Assembly (NCBI RefSeq): GCF_022376445.1
Contig: NW_025955027.1
Coordinates: forward strand, 155,006 to 219,005
Reading direction: 5' to 3'
Source: Fomitopsis serialis
Lineage: Eukaryota > Basidiomycota > Agaricomycetes > Polyporales > Fomitopsidaceae
DNA length: 64,000 nucleotides
Shown here: one piece after another, positions 1 through 10,700 of the stretch
Position numbering within the stretch: the stretch's first letter is position 1
How the letters are laid out: every line of letters begins with the position of its first letter
Notes under the pieces: generated by a model
The model's database searches: none
Seen by the model: only the letters and a program-made list of their open reading frames with translations
What the model was told of the DNA's origin: nothing
Position numbers and translations under genes: made by a program

Positions 1-1758
1 GTGCGCTAAGCCCGGCACGGACATGTGATTCGGATGTGCTGTGTAACACAGGTTCATGTTTCGCAGATATGACCACGAATCAAGGTGCTTACTTGTTGTA
101 CAGTGCATCAAAAATTCCTTCGACACTGGCCAGGTAGTTGCTTCCAAGAGTAGACCTCGCCAGACCCTTGACGTCAACACGCTCCTTGACTGCGAACACA
201 GACCTTCCCAGCTCCTTCAAACATCGTCGCACATCATCGGCCACACCCCATCCGGAGGGCTGCGTGCCTTCTTCCCTGTGGCGTTTTCGTCCGGCGAGTG
301 AGACTACAGGTTTCTCATCTTCAGCTGATGCTGCAGAACCAAGAAGCATCAAATTCCATTGAACCAAGTGGTCGCGCCTCTGCTGTTGCTCTGTGCCCAG
401 AGTCGCGTCGGGCATTTCTTTCCTTGGTAGCCGCCCGTCCTCCACAGCCTCGTCGAGCCAATCCCAAGCATCATCCCAACCGGGATACACTTCGGCGATC
501 TGAAGCCAGCAACTTCTGAGAGTGTACTCCAGGAGGTGATTCATGAGGTCTCCTGCTTGAGACGTACCAAACGGACCAAAATGGTTGAATATGGTGAGCT
601 GAGCGACCAAAACGTGCTCGTCCATAGGCGCCACTGCTAGCGTCCCCACAAGATCGGTACGATCTGCTCCATTCCCCCACTTGCCATAGATCGATGCGGC
701 GTCCTCCCATTTGATTCGGAGTACTCGACTTCGCATATTGCCGCGGACCTTCTCGCGAGTAACATCCAATAACGTGGTTCGCAAGCTAGGTAGGCTGCTA
801 TTGAGCAAGTCGAAGTGGCAATAAGTAGGCGATGCTTTGAATGTTTGGATCTCCGGGACGCAGAATAGCATGCGTAATTGAGACAGTCTGTCCCGCGTGC
901 GGGATGACCAGTGACTGGTGTGGTGGCGAATCGTTATGTTGCCCACTGATACAGTGCAACGTGCTGTATCGTAGCAACCAATATCAGAGCAGCGTTCCAA
1001 CTTGATTTGGTGTAAACCTACTATCGACAACGGGTGTCACTCCAAGAAACGCCCGTAGCTCAGGCGCGATGTTCGACTTTTGTAAGGCTGTCACAGCATC
1101 CTTGAGCGATATCGGTTCCGAGTCTGAGTTCTTAGCCAGCGGATCGATGAGCAGTTCCATCCACATCCATGCAAGGACGTAACCAAGAGGACACCCGTGA
1201 TGTTTAAACAGCACACTTCCGCTGCTTCATATTATGCGAACCTCGACGCAGGTCGCTTGCCTATGTCAAGAATTTGTGAGCACAATGTACAGGCTTAAGT
1301 GCAACCGCCGATCACTGGGTACTGAGTACTGACCAGTCGACTGCTATGCGGGATGGTGGCACCAAGCGACACATGACGTCCTCGCAGAACACGAGACACT
1401 CCTGCACAAGTGCTTGTTCAAATCGTTTTTCCACCGCAAGCTGCCATAGCGTAGAAAGCCAGCCGCATATGATAGTCAGCCATTTCTCCTCTGTTTCCCT
1501 CCAGACGGCAAGGTCCTGTGATGCCTCTGCAGCCTCCCAATCTGCTTCAAACGACCGCTTGCGCTCTTCTAAGTCGACATCAGCCATGAGAGTTTTCAGT
1601 GAAAGAAATTCTTTCTCCGTGTCTTCAAGGGCCTCGGATAAGATATTCCGATGTCTCATGGAATCCATAGCGGGATAGAAGTGCTTCGAGAGCGCCAGGC
1701 GAAGTTGGGCATCATCGATAGGTATCAGCGACTCGAGAAGGGAGCTTGGCTTCGACAT
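1..1758 (-). pseudogene. Unknown-family gene, copy 1 (partial, nonsense)
   Basis: First of three paralogues in the window (others at 2696..4589 and 33575..35499). I do not recognise the family or a domain. Aligning the copies gives exons at about 1334..1758, 1022..1260, 93..963 and 1..38, the last running off the left edge. The start is the ATG of MSKPSS at 1758, which matches the other copies. Exon 2 holds the family hallmark CPLGYVLAWMWMELL; exon 3 holds a K/R-rich stretch followed by GWGVADDVRRCLKEL. An in-frame TGA at 1227..1229, where copies 2 and 3 have Asp, breaks exon 2, so this copy is probably a pseudogene unless the base call is wrong. Introns keep the positions seen in copy 2, so the duplication was of genomic DNA, not retroposition. 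Confidence 0.6.
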
Positions 1759-2089
1759 TGCGTAGTATCTCGCGCCGGAGACGTGAGTAGGAGGAGGTGG
1801 TTCTGGCCGGGGCCGGTACAACACGCGCACGAGCGCCCGCCTATAGTACTGAGTAATAACGCGCACGTGTGGCAACGCGTCTCGTCACACCTGGTGTAGC
1901 CGTGACTGGCGCGACTGCCAGGGCCCCGGCCAGTGTCACTGCCGGACGGATTGATACATAACTCGGTCGACCGACAACATCAGATACGCCTTACTTAGTA
2001 CTGCGTACTGTCCGATGCTTAGCTATAGCACAACGCCGAACTCTGGATATGTTCATGAGTCTGCCGCTCACAGCCTGACCACTGTGACC

Positions 2090-2262
2090 CTGAGTGATAG
2101 TCATGATGCAGTTCGCGCAACGATGTCCAGGCTGATCTTGAGAAGACCTGGGTTACTATCGAGAGTACCATGTCCCGTGAATGAGGTTTTGGTGCATGCG
2201 GATAAGTAGTATATTAGTGCCGATACGCACGAGGCAAGGACCGCTATGGGAGTGACATCCCG
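2090..2262. repeat. Diverged segment shared with 4765..5054
   Basis: The gene-free stretch 1759..2695 between the two family copies holds blocks resembling the sequence upstream of copy 2: about 2090..2140 matches about 4765..4815, and about 2203..2262 matches about 4988..5054. The second block includes the last codons of the MYND gene that ends at 5033 (the end of TYLGMPLS). So the duplication that made copies 1 and 2 carried the neighbouring MYND 3' end as well, and only a relic of it remains here. I see no gene in the rest of 1759..2695. Confidence 0.45.
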
Positions 2263-2695
2263 TAAGAGTTTCCCAGCCAGCTGGTGACTTCAACTACCTC
2301 AAGTTGATGACTTCGAGTGAGCGCATCTGCGAAGTTTGTCGTTATGCACAACTTACAAGTTTCGGCGTGCGTTGTATGTGACTAGTTCAGGTAAGACAAA
2401 AACGGTAGCAGCTCACGTCAACAAGGGGATTTACCTTTGCTGAAAATTCGCGGGTGTAACACAGAGTCTTCGGCTTAATCAGACGTCGTACTATGTATCA
2501 CGCCGGTCCAGAGCTGGACGTGGACGCAAAATCGCCTAACTTGTCGGACTCACAGTAGCAATCCGGCTAGACGAGTTCACGGTCTCATTTCGAACTAGTA
2601 TTCCTATGCACAGGTATATGGCCCCATCTCCACCCTTCTTGTGCGACGCATCTCGCGATCGCGCACCCATTGCGCTAGCGGAGACGCAGAGGTAA

Positions 2696-4589
2696 TCACC
2701 GCTCCGTACGAGGTTGTGTCTGTTCAGTCCTAGCTTTCTTTGCTGGTCGTTCGACGCGGGCATCCACGGAGCCGGTATAGTCACGATTGACGTCCCACTC
2801 GCCCCTGAGAAGATCCCGCAAAGCATGTAGTCCTGCACGGACAAGTGGTTCCGATGTACTATGGGATGCGACTCATTAGTGCGAAGGTTAGCAAGATAAG
2901 GGAAAGGTGCGAACTTGTCGTGCAGTGCGTCGAAGACCCCATCAACGTTAACCAAATAGTCATTGTCCAGTGCCCGCTTCATGGCAGCCTCGATATCGAC
3001 TACCCTTTTGACGCCGTCAGGAGAGGAGTCCAGGTCCATCAAGCATCTGCGGACGTCATGCGCCAACCCCCATGGAGAAGTTCTGTTGCCTCTTTCGATG
3101 CCACGTTTCCGTCCGGTCCACGCTGGTTCTTCTTCCGCAGCCGATGCTGAGGAGTCTGTAGATTTGAGAAGCGCAGCAAACCGAAGCAACAATACATCCC
3201 TGCGCATGCGCTCCGCAACCGTTACGTTGGGCAACACTTTCATTGTCAACTGTCCGTCCTGTACAACTTCCTGCAGCCACTCCCAAGCATCATCCCAACC
3301 GGGATACGGCTGAGCGATCTGGCGCCAGCAGTCCACGATAGTGCGCTGTAAGAGGTCCTTCATCGTGGACTCTGCCCACGGAACTAGCTTTGTCGTGGCA
3401 TAATGCCTGAACAATGCGAGGCGGGCGCAGAATATGTCTTCATCCATGGCAATAACGACCAGGGTCCTATCCAGGTTGATCACGTCTATTCCTCCAGACC
3501 ATTTGCAATAGATTGCTACAGCCGACTTCCACTCGATGCGGAGATCTCGGCTTCGTGCATTGTCGTGGACTTTCTGGTGAGTCACGGATATCAGCGCATC
3601 CTGTAAGCAAGGGAAGCGGTCAACGAGCGAGTCGAAGTGGGAATAGGTGGGTGACGCTTTGAACGCTCGAATTTCTGGAGCAAAGAACAGCTTGTGTAAT
3701 TCAGGCAACTTTTCTCGCTTGCTTAGCGGCCAATGAGAAAACGTATAGCGAAATACGAGGTCGTTAATGGCAATGGTGGTATATGGCGCCGCTATAGTAA
3801 CATTTTAGCAACAGCTCATATCAGGGCAACACTCAAACTGGAGCGAACTTACAATTATCGTATGGGAATGCTCCGAGAACAGCCTGAAGTCGCCACGACA
3901 TATTCGACTGCTGCAGGGCTGTCACAGCATCCTTAACGAATATCGTTGCAGGGTCAGAATCCGCAGCCAGTGAAGCAATGAGTAGGTCTATCCACATCCA
4001 TGCAAGGGCATGACCAAGAGGACATCTGGTATGTTCGAACACCAAACGTCCGCTGCTATCTAGAATGTGAATATCGGCGCAGGGATCAGGCCTATAGTAA
4101 CACTTTTCAGAAGAGTACAGAAATTGAGAAAGCTGGTGTGATCACCGACCATTCAACCGTTATGTCGGGCGGTGGTACCGTGCGACGCATGACTTCTTCG
4201 CAGAACATAAGACATTTCCATACGAGTTGCCTTTCGTGCCCTTTCTCCACTCCAAGCTGCCATAGCGTTGAGAGCCAGTCGCCTATGGCACCCAGCCACT
4301 TCTCCTCTGTCGTCCTCCACACGTTGATGTCCCGCGAATCCCGTGCAGCCTTCAAGTCCGCTTCAAATAGTCGCTTCCGTCCGTCGTAGTCCACCTTATT
4401 GAGCAAGGTCTTCATATATCGGAATTCTTCCTCTGCATCCCGGAGTGCCTTGGTTAGCTTCTGCGCATGGGCCGCGGGTAGTGCATCCAAAGCGGGATAG
4501 AGATGTTTCGAGAGCGTCGCGCGAAGCTGAGCATCATCGGAGGCGATCGCTATCAACGACTCGAAGGTGGAACTTGGGGTCGACATCAC
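2696..4589 (-). CDS. Unknown-family protein, copy 2 (intact)
   Basis: The intact member of the three-copy family. Four exons, 4150..4589, 3853..4091, 2915..3791 and 2696..2858, with introns of 58, 61 and 56 bp, join to 1719 bp encoding 572 residues without a stop. Exon 1 is helical and charged (EEKWLGAIGDWLSTLWQL). Exon 2 holds CPLGHALAWMWIDLL. Exon 3 begins near KLPELHKLFFAPEIRAFKAS and has the block PYPGWDDAWEWLQEVV that is conserved in all copies, then a basic segment (GRKRGIERGNR). The C-terminus is short and basic with PAKKAR, a possible nuclear localisation signal. No signal peptide or clear membrane segment was seen. Function unknown. The exon model is supported by the same splice positions in the paralogues. 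The 443-bp gap to the next gene (4590..5032) holds only the shared blocks noted at 2090..2262. Confidence 0.8.
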
Positions 4590-5032
4590 AAGTCCCGCGC
4601 CGCAGACACCAGTGACTGGAGATCAGGACGTCCGCGTCAGCTCCTCGATGTGAGAAGAGCAGGATAGGCGCTGGCGCGACTGTGGATGCAAACACGGACG
4701 ATCGACAAACATCCTGGCCGGAGGACTGAGTACTCGACTGCTCGAGTGTTCTCATCTGCCAGTGACAGCTCAATCGAATAGTCACGATGCAGTCTACGCA
4801 ACAACGTCCATGATCATAGTGTCTCGACAGTATAGCCAAGTACTGGCGAGCATGTATGTACTACATGTAAATTGTGAGTCGACCTATTATCACTAGTACT
4901 GTAGGCCCTCTTACAACCCGGTTGCATGTATGACATATGAGCTGCGCATATTGTCAGCTTTCATCGCATGTATGGGGTTACAACTGTAGACAAGTAGTAT
5001 GCTGTCATACACACGAGACCAGGACCACCGAG

Positions 5033-6170
5033 CTATGAGAGTGGCATCCCGAGGTAGGTGGCCTGCGCCGCAGGTTGAGGTTGAGTACTGGAGGCAGCCT
5101 TGCACGGCACCTTGTGCTTCGGCCAGTCCATCTTCTGACAGCCCCTCGGCGGTGCACAATACCGGACCTTCATGCACTGCGAACATTTCAACAGCTTCAC
5201 GTCGTCCCGCCCACAGAACCCGCATATACTGTCCGCCAGCCGTACTCTCCGCCGGTCCTCGCGATCCAACACGTCCCACATCGGCAGGCGGAGGTTCCTC
5301 CGTGCGCTCGAAAGTTTGCTGCGCATAGTGTCGATGCAGCCACGCGCTGTGCTGCCGTCGTTGTCCTTGACGTCGAGGTTGCCACCGTGGTCAAGGACCC
5401 ACTTGAGCGCGTCCGCGGAGCGCTGCATCTTCTGCCGGTCGACCAGGTCGTACACGAGCACGATCTCGTGCGCGGGCGTGCCCCCGTAGCGGTTCCGTGC
5501 GTTCACGTCCCCACCCGCGTCATACAAAATCTGCGCGAATTCGGGATCGAACGCGGGCTTGGTTGTAACGCAGTGGTAGATGGCTTGCGAACCCGACAGG
5601 TCGACGCCGTCAACGGGCACCTTCGCCTCGGAAATGAGGAAGCGCGCGACGTCCAAAAGGTGCGGCTGCGAGTCCCCCAAGATGAGCCTCGCGAGGAGGA
5701 TGAGATCGTAGACGGGCACGCGGGTCGGGCCCCAAGAGCACTTGTATATCTCTTGAGCGGCCGCCTTGCGTGCGTCCTCTTCGGAGGACGACGTAGCAAG
5801 GAGGCGGGAGACCCTCTCCGCGAAGTCATCCCTCACACCTGGGACGTCCCCCGAGAAGATGATGACGCCGTAGGGGTCCAGGTCTCTTGCAGGCTCCATA
5901 CACTGCGAGGTGAAGTAGGACCTCAACCGTTGAGATTCAACCCGCGGAGAGGATCATTCCTGTCGAGAGTGATTCAACACCAATGCAGCTATTGTTCATT
6001 CGGATACCTACGTTTGCAAGAGCTCTTCCAACGAGCTGTAATAGAAGCATTGATCAATGCCTCTTTGTCTCTGACGTCGACACGCACCGTCCTTGGGCTG
6101 CATTGGCAACTCGACCGGAAACCGAGTTGAGCAATGCCTGTAATTCGTTCATCGGGGTGTTTCCAGCCAT
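5033..6170 (-). CDS. MYND-finger protein with ankyrin-like region, copy 1
   Basis: Three exons, 6088..6170, 6012..6035 and 5033..5959. The protein has an N-terminal leader, a middle part with ankyrin-like units (ILYDAGGDVNARNRYGGTPA and a LDHGGNLDVKDNDGSTAR block), and a C-terminal MYND zinc finger: CGFC..CSQC..CAPP..C..HK..C. MYND fingers bind zinc and usually mediate protein-protein contacts; the specific role is unknown. A paralogue lies at 26659..27795. The reading frame is broken by one missing base near 5930-5940 (minus strand, just before LRSYF). Adding one base makes the joined length 1035 bp, exactly that of the paralogue, so a sequencing error or a recent mutation is likely. ATG at 6168..6170 is chosen because it opens the frame that joins through two canonical introns. 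Confidence 0.75.
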
Positions 6171-6705
6171 GTCGTATGCACTTTATAGCCCTACGATGGT
6201 CTCTGCGAAGTGTTGGCTGTGAGGAGGGAAGAAAGGAATGCGAGAGTGAGGTCAAATTATATAATGGTGTCATCCAGTGGCACCCACCGCCTCCCCTAGC
6301 CTAGCGGATCGGATAATTTGCATCCGCCTACAGAGCCTCAGCGATCGGCCGCCATTGTTCGCCATAGGTCCTTTTGTCTGAGAGAACCATATTGTATAAG
6401 TAGGCGAGGATCGATGACATGAGACGGGCAAGACGTCGACGAATATCATGGACATTTCACAAGGAAACTCGCTCTCCAAATTGACAACAATGTTGCCGGA
6501 AGATGCCGGTGACCCACGGCGTGGGAAGACCGGGGATCGGCCTTCAACCCGACACCGAGAAGGTCGGACACCCAAGCGCCCATCCTCATCTCATAAACCG
6601 TCGCGACGAACATTTGCCACACTCCAGGCCATACTGCACAATCCGTGCCGTTGAATTTACGTTGGGAAACACTACTGAGACGCTACCTGCTACCCTGATC
6701 TCACC
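6171..6705. other. Intergenic, divergent promoter region
   Basis: 535 bp between the divergent MYND gene (minus) and the DUF2470 gene (plus). No coding feature or repeat was recognised; presumably it holds both promoters. Confidence 0.4.
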
Positions 6706-7532
6706 ATGGCCGACCCGGTAGCCTCCAAGTCTGGCTTCTTGTGCATGTACATGTCGAACCACCCAGACACGCTCGTCGCGTACGTCAAGCACTGGGGCAA
6801 AGTCACAGAGGATGTCTCGAGCGCGAAGATGAAGTCGATCAACACGAAGGTGAGTGACATTCACATTGCATCATCTTGCGACGACATGTCCCACACAATC
6901 GTAGGATATGACATTGACGTACCAGACCAAGGGCGGAAGTTCAGAGAAGGAAGTACGAGTGCAGTTCGACCCGCCGCTTCTGGGCTACGAAGAGGTGAAG
7001 CCTCGTCTGATCAGCATGAAGGTGGACGCAGAGGAGGCTCTGGGCATGGTACGTCCACCCAACTGTACGAACTCCCGTATCCGACGGGACTAACTGCGAC
7101 CGTAGGCCCGCGCCCCGCAGATCACTACGTTCCGCCTTCCCCTCGGCATTTGGATCACGACATCCCTGATCGCCTTTCTCATCTACACGACCTTCTCCCC
7201 GGAGCCAAGCTCACCCAACTTCTCTCCCGCGTACCTCCCAGCGCACTACCTGCGCACGAACCTGCCAGCATGGGCAGTCCCGGCTTCCTGGTACATCGTC
7301 GCTATCCTTCACCCCCTTGAGGCTTTGTATGCATTCTATATGGTCAGGAGGCACCGGATGCCGTTCACAATAGGCGTGAGTCGCCGTGCTACTCAGCTGT
7401 CTAGTGCGGTTTGCTGATCTGCATTAGTTGTGCTACGTTCTCGGTACGTTGACGTGGGGCTTCCCGGTCCTCAACGAGCTGCGCCACCAGAGACAGGCCG
7501 CTCGTATCGAGAGTGTATTGAAAGGGCAGTGA
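6706..7532 (+). CDS. DUF2470-domain integral membrane protein
   Basis: Four exons, 6706..6849, 6905..7048, 7106..7375 and 7428..7532, give 220 residues. The N-terminal half (MADPVASKSGFLCMYMSNH.. through LISMKVDAEEAL) matches the fungal DUF2470 fold, related to haem-utilisation/FMN-binding split-barrel proteins. The C-terminal half has about three hydrophobic segments: GIWITTSLIAFLIYTTF, a segment around PASWYIVAILHPLEALYAFYM, and YVLGTLTWGFPVL. It is therefore probably an endomembrane protein with a soluble N-terminal domain. All introns are 52-57 bp with GT..AG ends and keep the frame. The reaction is not known for the fungal family. Start ATG fits a conserved MADP-type beginning. Confidence 0.8.
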
Positions 7533-8004
7533 CGTTGTGTTGCTATCTCTCTGTATGTATCATTGCTGCTTGTATACGGGAGGATTCTTTGGATGGAATT
7601 ACGCGGGAATGTTCCACCGACTGTGCAGGATAAAGACGAGTAGGTCTCTCCCGTCCCTGATTCCGCAAGTCAGCCGCACACTGAGGGTCGCGAAATTGGT
7701 TTCTCGGACTGACCCGGGCATGCTGTAGGTCACGGCTACAATCTCAAGGTAGTACAAAGTGCTATTGAACGACTCATATCCGAGATTCACTTGGACGATT
7801 GGCAACTTTTGACACCAGTTCCTCATTCGTTCAGGATCGAAATCACGGACAAAATATTGCCGAGCGTACAGCTGCGACTGTGCCTTTCCTTCGAAGTGAG
7901 CCTCTCTTTGAACGCAGATCTCTAATACAGTGGTCCCCAAGTGAGTGGCTCATCATTGTTTTGTGAACCTCGTGAATTTGCTGACTCGTGGCCAATGTCA
8001 GTTC
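7533..8004. other. Intergenic, no gene recognised
   Basis: About 470 bp. Short open stretches exist on both strands (for example around 7735..7920) but neither shows a known motif or a splice-consistent model. Confidence 0.3.
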
Positions 8005-8955
8005 TGTCGTGAATCACGGCGCGGCGGTGGCCACTACTGGTGAGTCGTGACACAGAGCCCCTTACATCCTTGCGGTTTGACTGAGCTTCACCGATATTAC
8101 ATACAGTACCATGCTCGTCCACAATGGATTTTTTTGCTGGAATGATTGTCCCAAAAAGATATGGGATCACTGAGCTGCCAGACGGCTCCTCGACAGCCGT
8201 CAGTGAGAGCTCAAAAAAAGCGTTCGGGTAGACTGGCCGTGTCTCCGCGTAGGTGTGAGTCAACGCGAGAAGTCATCTGTCCGAGACACTCTCACCGGTT
8301 TCACAGTGGTCAGCGCATATGCGCGGGAGTATCGGATATCAGCGTCGTCCTCGCCATCTAGTAGCATGGCAGGAAAGATATTAAGCTCTCCGAGGATCTG
8401 AAGAATCAGCGCCCTTGGTTGATGGCGCTGAAGTATGTCGCGAGACGGCGAGTACTGCTGACCTGAATGCCGTGACTAACTAGCTATTAAAGGTTTGAGC
8501 ATTTAACCAGGGCTTGTGCCGTTCGGGCCTGTGTGCATCATTTGCATAAATGCGGCGTTGACTTCGCCGCCTACCCAGCTTCTTGACGATATTCAACACT
8601 CTGTTGCGCTCGACTTGACCCTCGCCAATAGGTGTGCTCTACTCTACTTCGCGGATAATATGGTGACATTGCAGGATTGTGGTTGAATCGTTATCATCCT
8701 CATCAATCCGTAAGCCAAACAAGCATCTCAAGACGGAGCATAAAATTGACGATCACTTTCAGTGTCACCTCTGTCCTGATCTCGCAGAGTCTGTTGGATC
8801 TCCGTGCGGCCACATACACGCCGCGGAGGAAGACAACGACCTCGACACGATCAATTCACATATGTCTCGGACAGGAAGTTATCACGAAAGCGTTCAAGAC
8901 TAGTTTGCCCACAGCAGTGGCGAACAGCGCATTCTCGTCTGACTTGGCCCCCTAG
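8005..8955 (+). pseudogene. Decayed copy of the DUF6533 gene
   Basis: This stretch aligns in order with parts of the intact DUF6533 gene at 10701..12420. Near 8010..8045 a block reading NHGAAVATT followed by a gtgagtcgtg donor mirrors exon 2 (YGAAAVT, gtgagtcgtg). Around 8225..8345 the sequence mirrors the splice acceptor and the membrane exon (VSAYAREYRISA against VIISRTCAVASD). Near 8580..8640 LLTIFNTLLRSTLTLAN mirrors LLVIFNALDMALALTK. Around 8790..8835 LLDLRAATYTPRR mirrors LLNLRAATHVLEE. The middle of the gene, including the DYLLTLGDEV signature exon, is missing, and frames are broken. It is a tandem duplicate in decay, separated from the intact gene by the foldback element. Confidence 0.6.
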
Positions 8956-9082
8956 GCTGACAGTCCTCGGACGTGCCCCTGAGGACATCATTTTACCTGA
9001 AGGTTCCATGACATGTCCATGACGTCCTTGTTGTACTCCGATAGAGCATCAGCGACTCGGGCGACTCGCCGCCGATGCATCG

Positions 9083-9897
9083 CACCGGGGGCAAGACGCG
9101 GTGGTCGTTGTACGAACATTCTACGAACATCCTCCGACTTATGACATATGTTCCCACGGTGTTATCCCTCAGGACATAGCTAGCTCATACGGTATGTCCC
9201 TGTGATGTTCTGGCCTCCAAACATTACAACAACAGCCCCTCTGTTCGTGGCTCAAACATGACGAATGCGCGTGTCATGTTCGGAGAGATAACATCGGATT
9301 GTCCCAAGGTATGGTTTCCACGTGTTCCTGACCAGAACATTAAAAAAACAGGTGCTATGTTCGTACCCGGAACATCACGAGAACATAGCGCGACCATAAT
9401 ATATTTCCTGCGCATGTCCGTAGGCCAAACATTTCAAATGTTCGGAAAGCCATCATCTGTCATAACATTGTAAAAACATTGCTTCTTAATCATGTTCTTT
9501 CAATGATCACACATGTCCTTGGAATGTTCACTCTCCAAAACTTCGAAATGTCCAGTGCATGAACATGATAACATGATGCTTCATGGTCATAGTATGTCGG
9601 CACAATGTTGTGCATACGAACATTGTGATTGGTTTACACATGTCCTAATCGAGGTCACACTATTAGCATACCCTGTGACAGTACAATGTTTGCTCTCCGA
9701 ACATGACATGTGCATTTGGCATGTTCGAGACGCAAACAGAAGTGCTGTCCATGCAATGTTCCTTTCTCCGAACATCTTAAAGAAACATGGCATGGTCGTG
9801 CGATGTCCTGAGGAATGACATCGAGGGAAAATATGTCATAAGTCGGAAGATGTCCGTATAATGTTCGAACTCCGGTCAACGCGTCTTGCCCCCGGTG
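9083..9897. mobile_element. 815-bp foldback / MITE-like DNA element
   Basis: The two ends are inverted copies: CACCGGGGGCAAGACGCG at 9083..9100 is the reverse complement of 9880..9897. The inverted similarity continues inward with mismatches: CCGACTTATGACATAT near 9136 pairs with the copy near 9835, CTCAGGACAT near 9168 with CCTGAG near 9809, and CATGTCATGTTCGGAGAG-type blocks near 9275 and 9710. The arms reach close to the centre, so the whole element can fold on itself. TCG flanks both ends (9080..9082 and 9898..9900), a candidate 3-bp target duplication. The interior carries more than thirty AACAT/ATGTT-type motifs in both orientations. There is no convincing ORF, so it is non-autonomous. 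The CAC terminus and 3-bp duplication suggest mobilisation by a CACTA/Plavaka-type transposase; this is inference. Confidence 0.75.
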
Positions 9898-10700
9898 TCG
9901 GCTAGTAGTACAGTGAGTTTCTACATAGTAACATACCACCATGTAGTAGCATTTGACTTGACCCGCCGCAGTCCAGGCTATGTCATCTAGAGTGCACCGT
10001 CGAGCTCAAGGTTATCGTCATTCATTGAAAGGCGGTGACTAGCGTAAGATCGCAGACGAACATGTAGACAAGCCGTTCCTCCACAATCCTGTTCAGTGTT
10101 ACCGATCCAGTAAGTCCGTTAGTGAGCGTCTATTCCAAGACCTGACTTTGACCCAACTTTGACCGCCTCCTCCTCGTTCCTCCTCCTCCCTCTCTTTGCA
10201 CTAGCACTGAGCCCATCGGACACTGCAGAGCTGAGATTTCAGACAATGCCGAACTCGGTATGTGATGCACATAATGACATCAATGCACTTCCAGTGCTCG
10301 CGCATTCGTAGCGGCGACAAACGACCGTGTGCCAGTGTTACGCAGTGCCGTAATATGAAAGGTTCCGGACGCGCCCACCGCAGTTATTCAAGTGGCTGTG
10401 TGACGGACGATCGTGGGACAGCTTGTCTTGAGTGGATGTGATGGCAGTGATCGTGGACCCATGGATAATCCTTTGACAGCCTTTGACTTGCCTTTGAGGT
10501 CACCGCAAGCTGCAGCGCCGACGCCTGCTGACCCGCCCTCCACTGCCATCAAGCTGGGCGCCTTGTGTCGCATCTTCGTGTTTGCGATTGGCTGTATCTG
10601 TCGCTCATATACGACTAGTTCGAGTTGGAGCGCTATTTAGGAATGACGAGGCCGATCCCTGCAAAACTGGCCTTCCCCAGCACTTGATCGACGGGCTGGG
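9898..10700. other. Intergenic upstream of the DUF6533 gene
   Basis: About 800 bp without a recognisable gene. A pyrimidine-rich stretch at about 10165..10200 and TTGACC repeats near 10145..10165 are the only visible structure. It presumably holds the promoter of the next gene. Confidence 0.35.

Noticed and set aside
5075..6130. Plus-strand ORF of 351 codons opposite the MYND gene copy 1
   Set aside because: Shadow reading of the GC-rich MYND exons, with no domain of its own.
7599..7940. Minus-strand ORF of 113 codons
   Set aside because: No motif, no paralogue and no splice-consistent extension; the plus strand is equally open.
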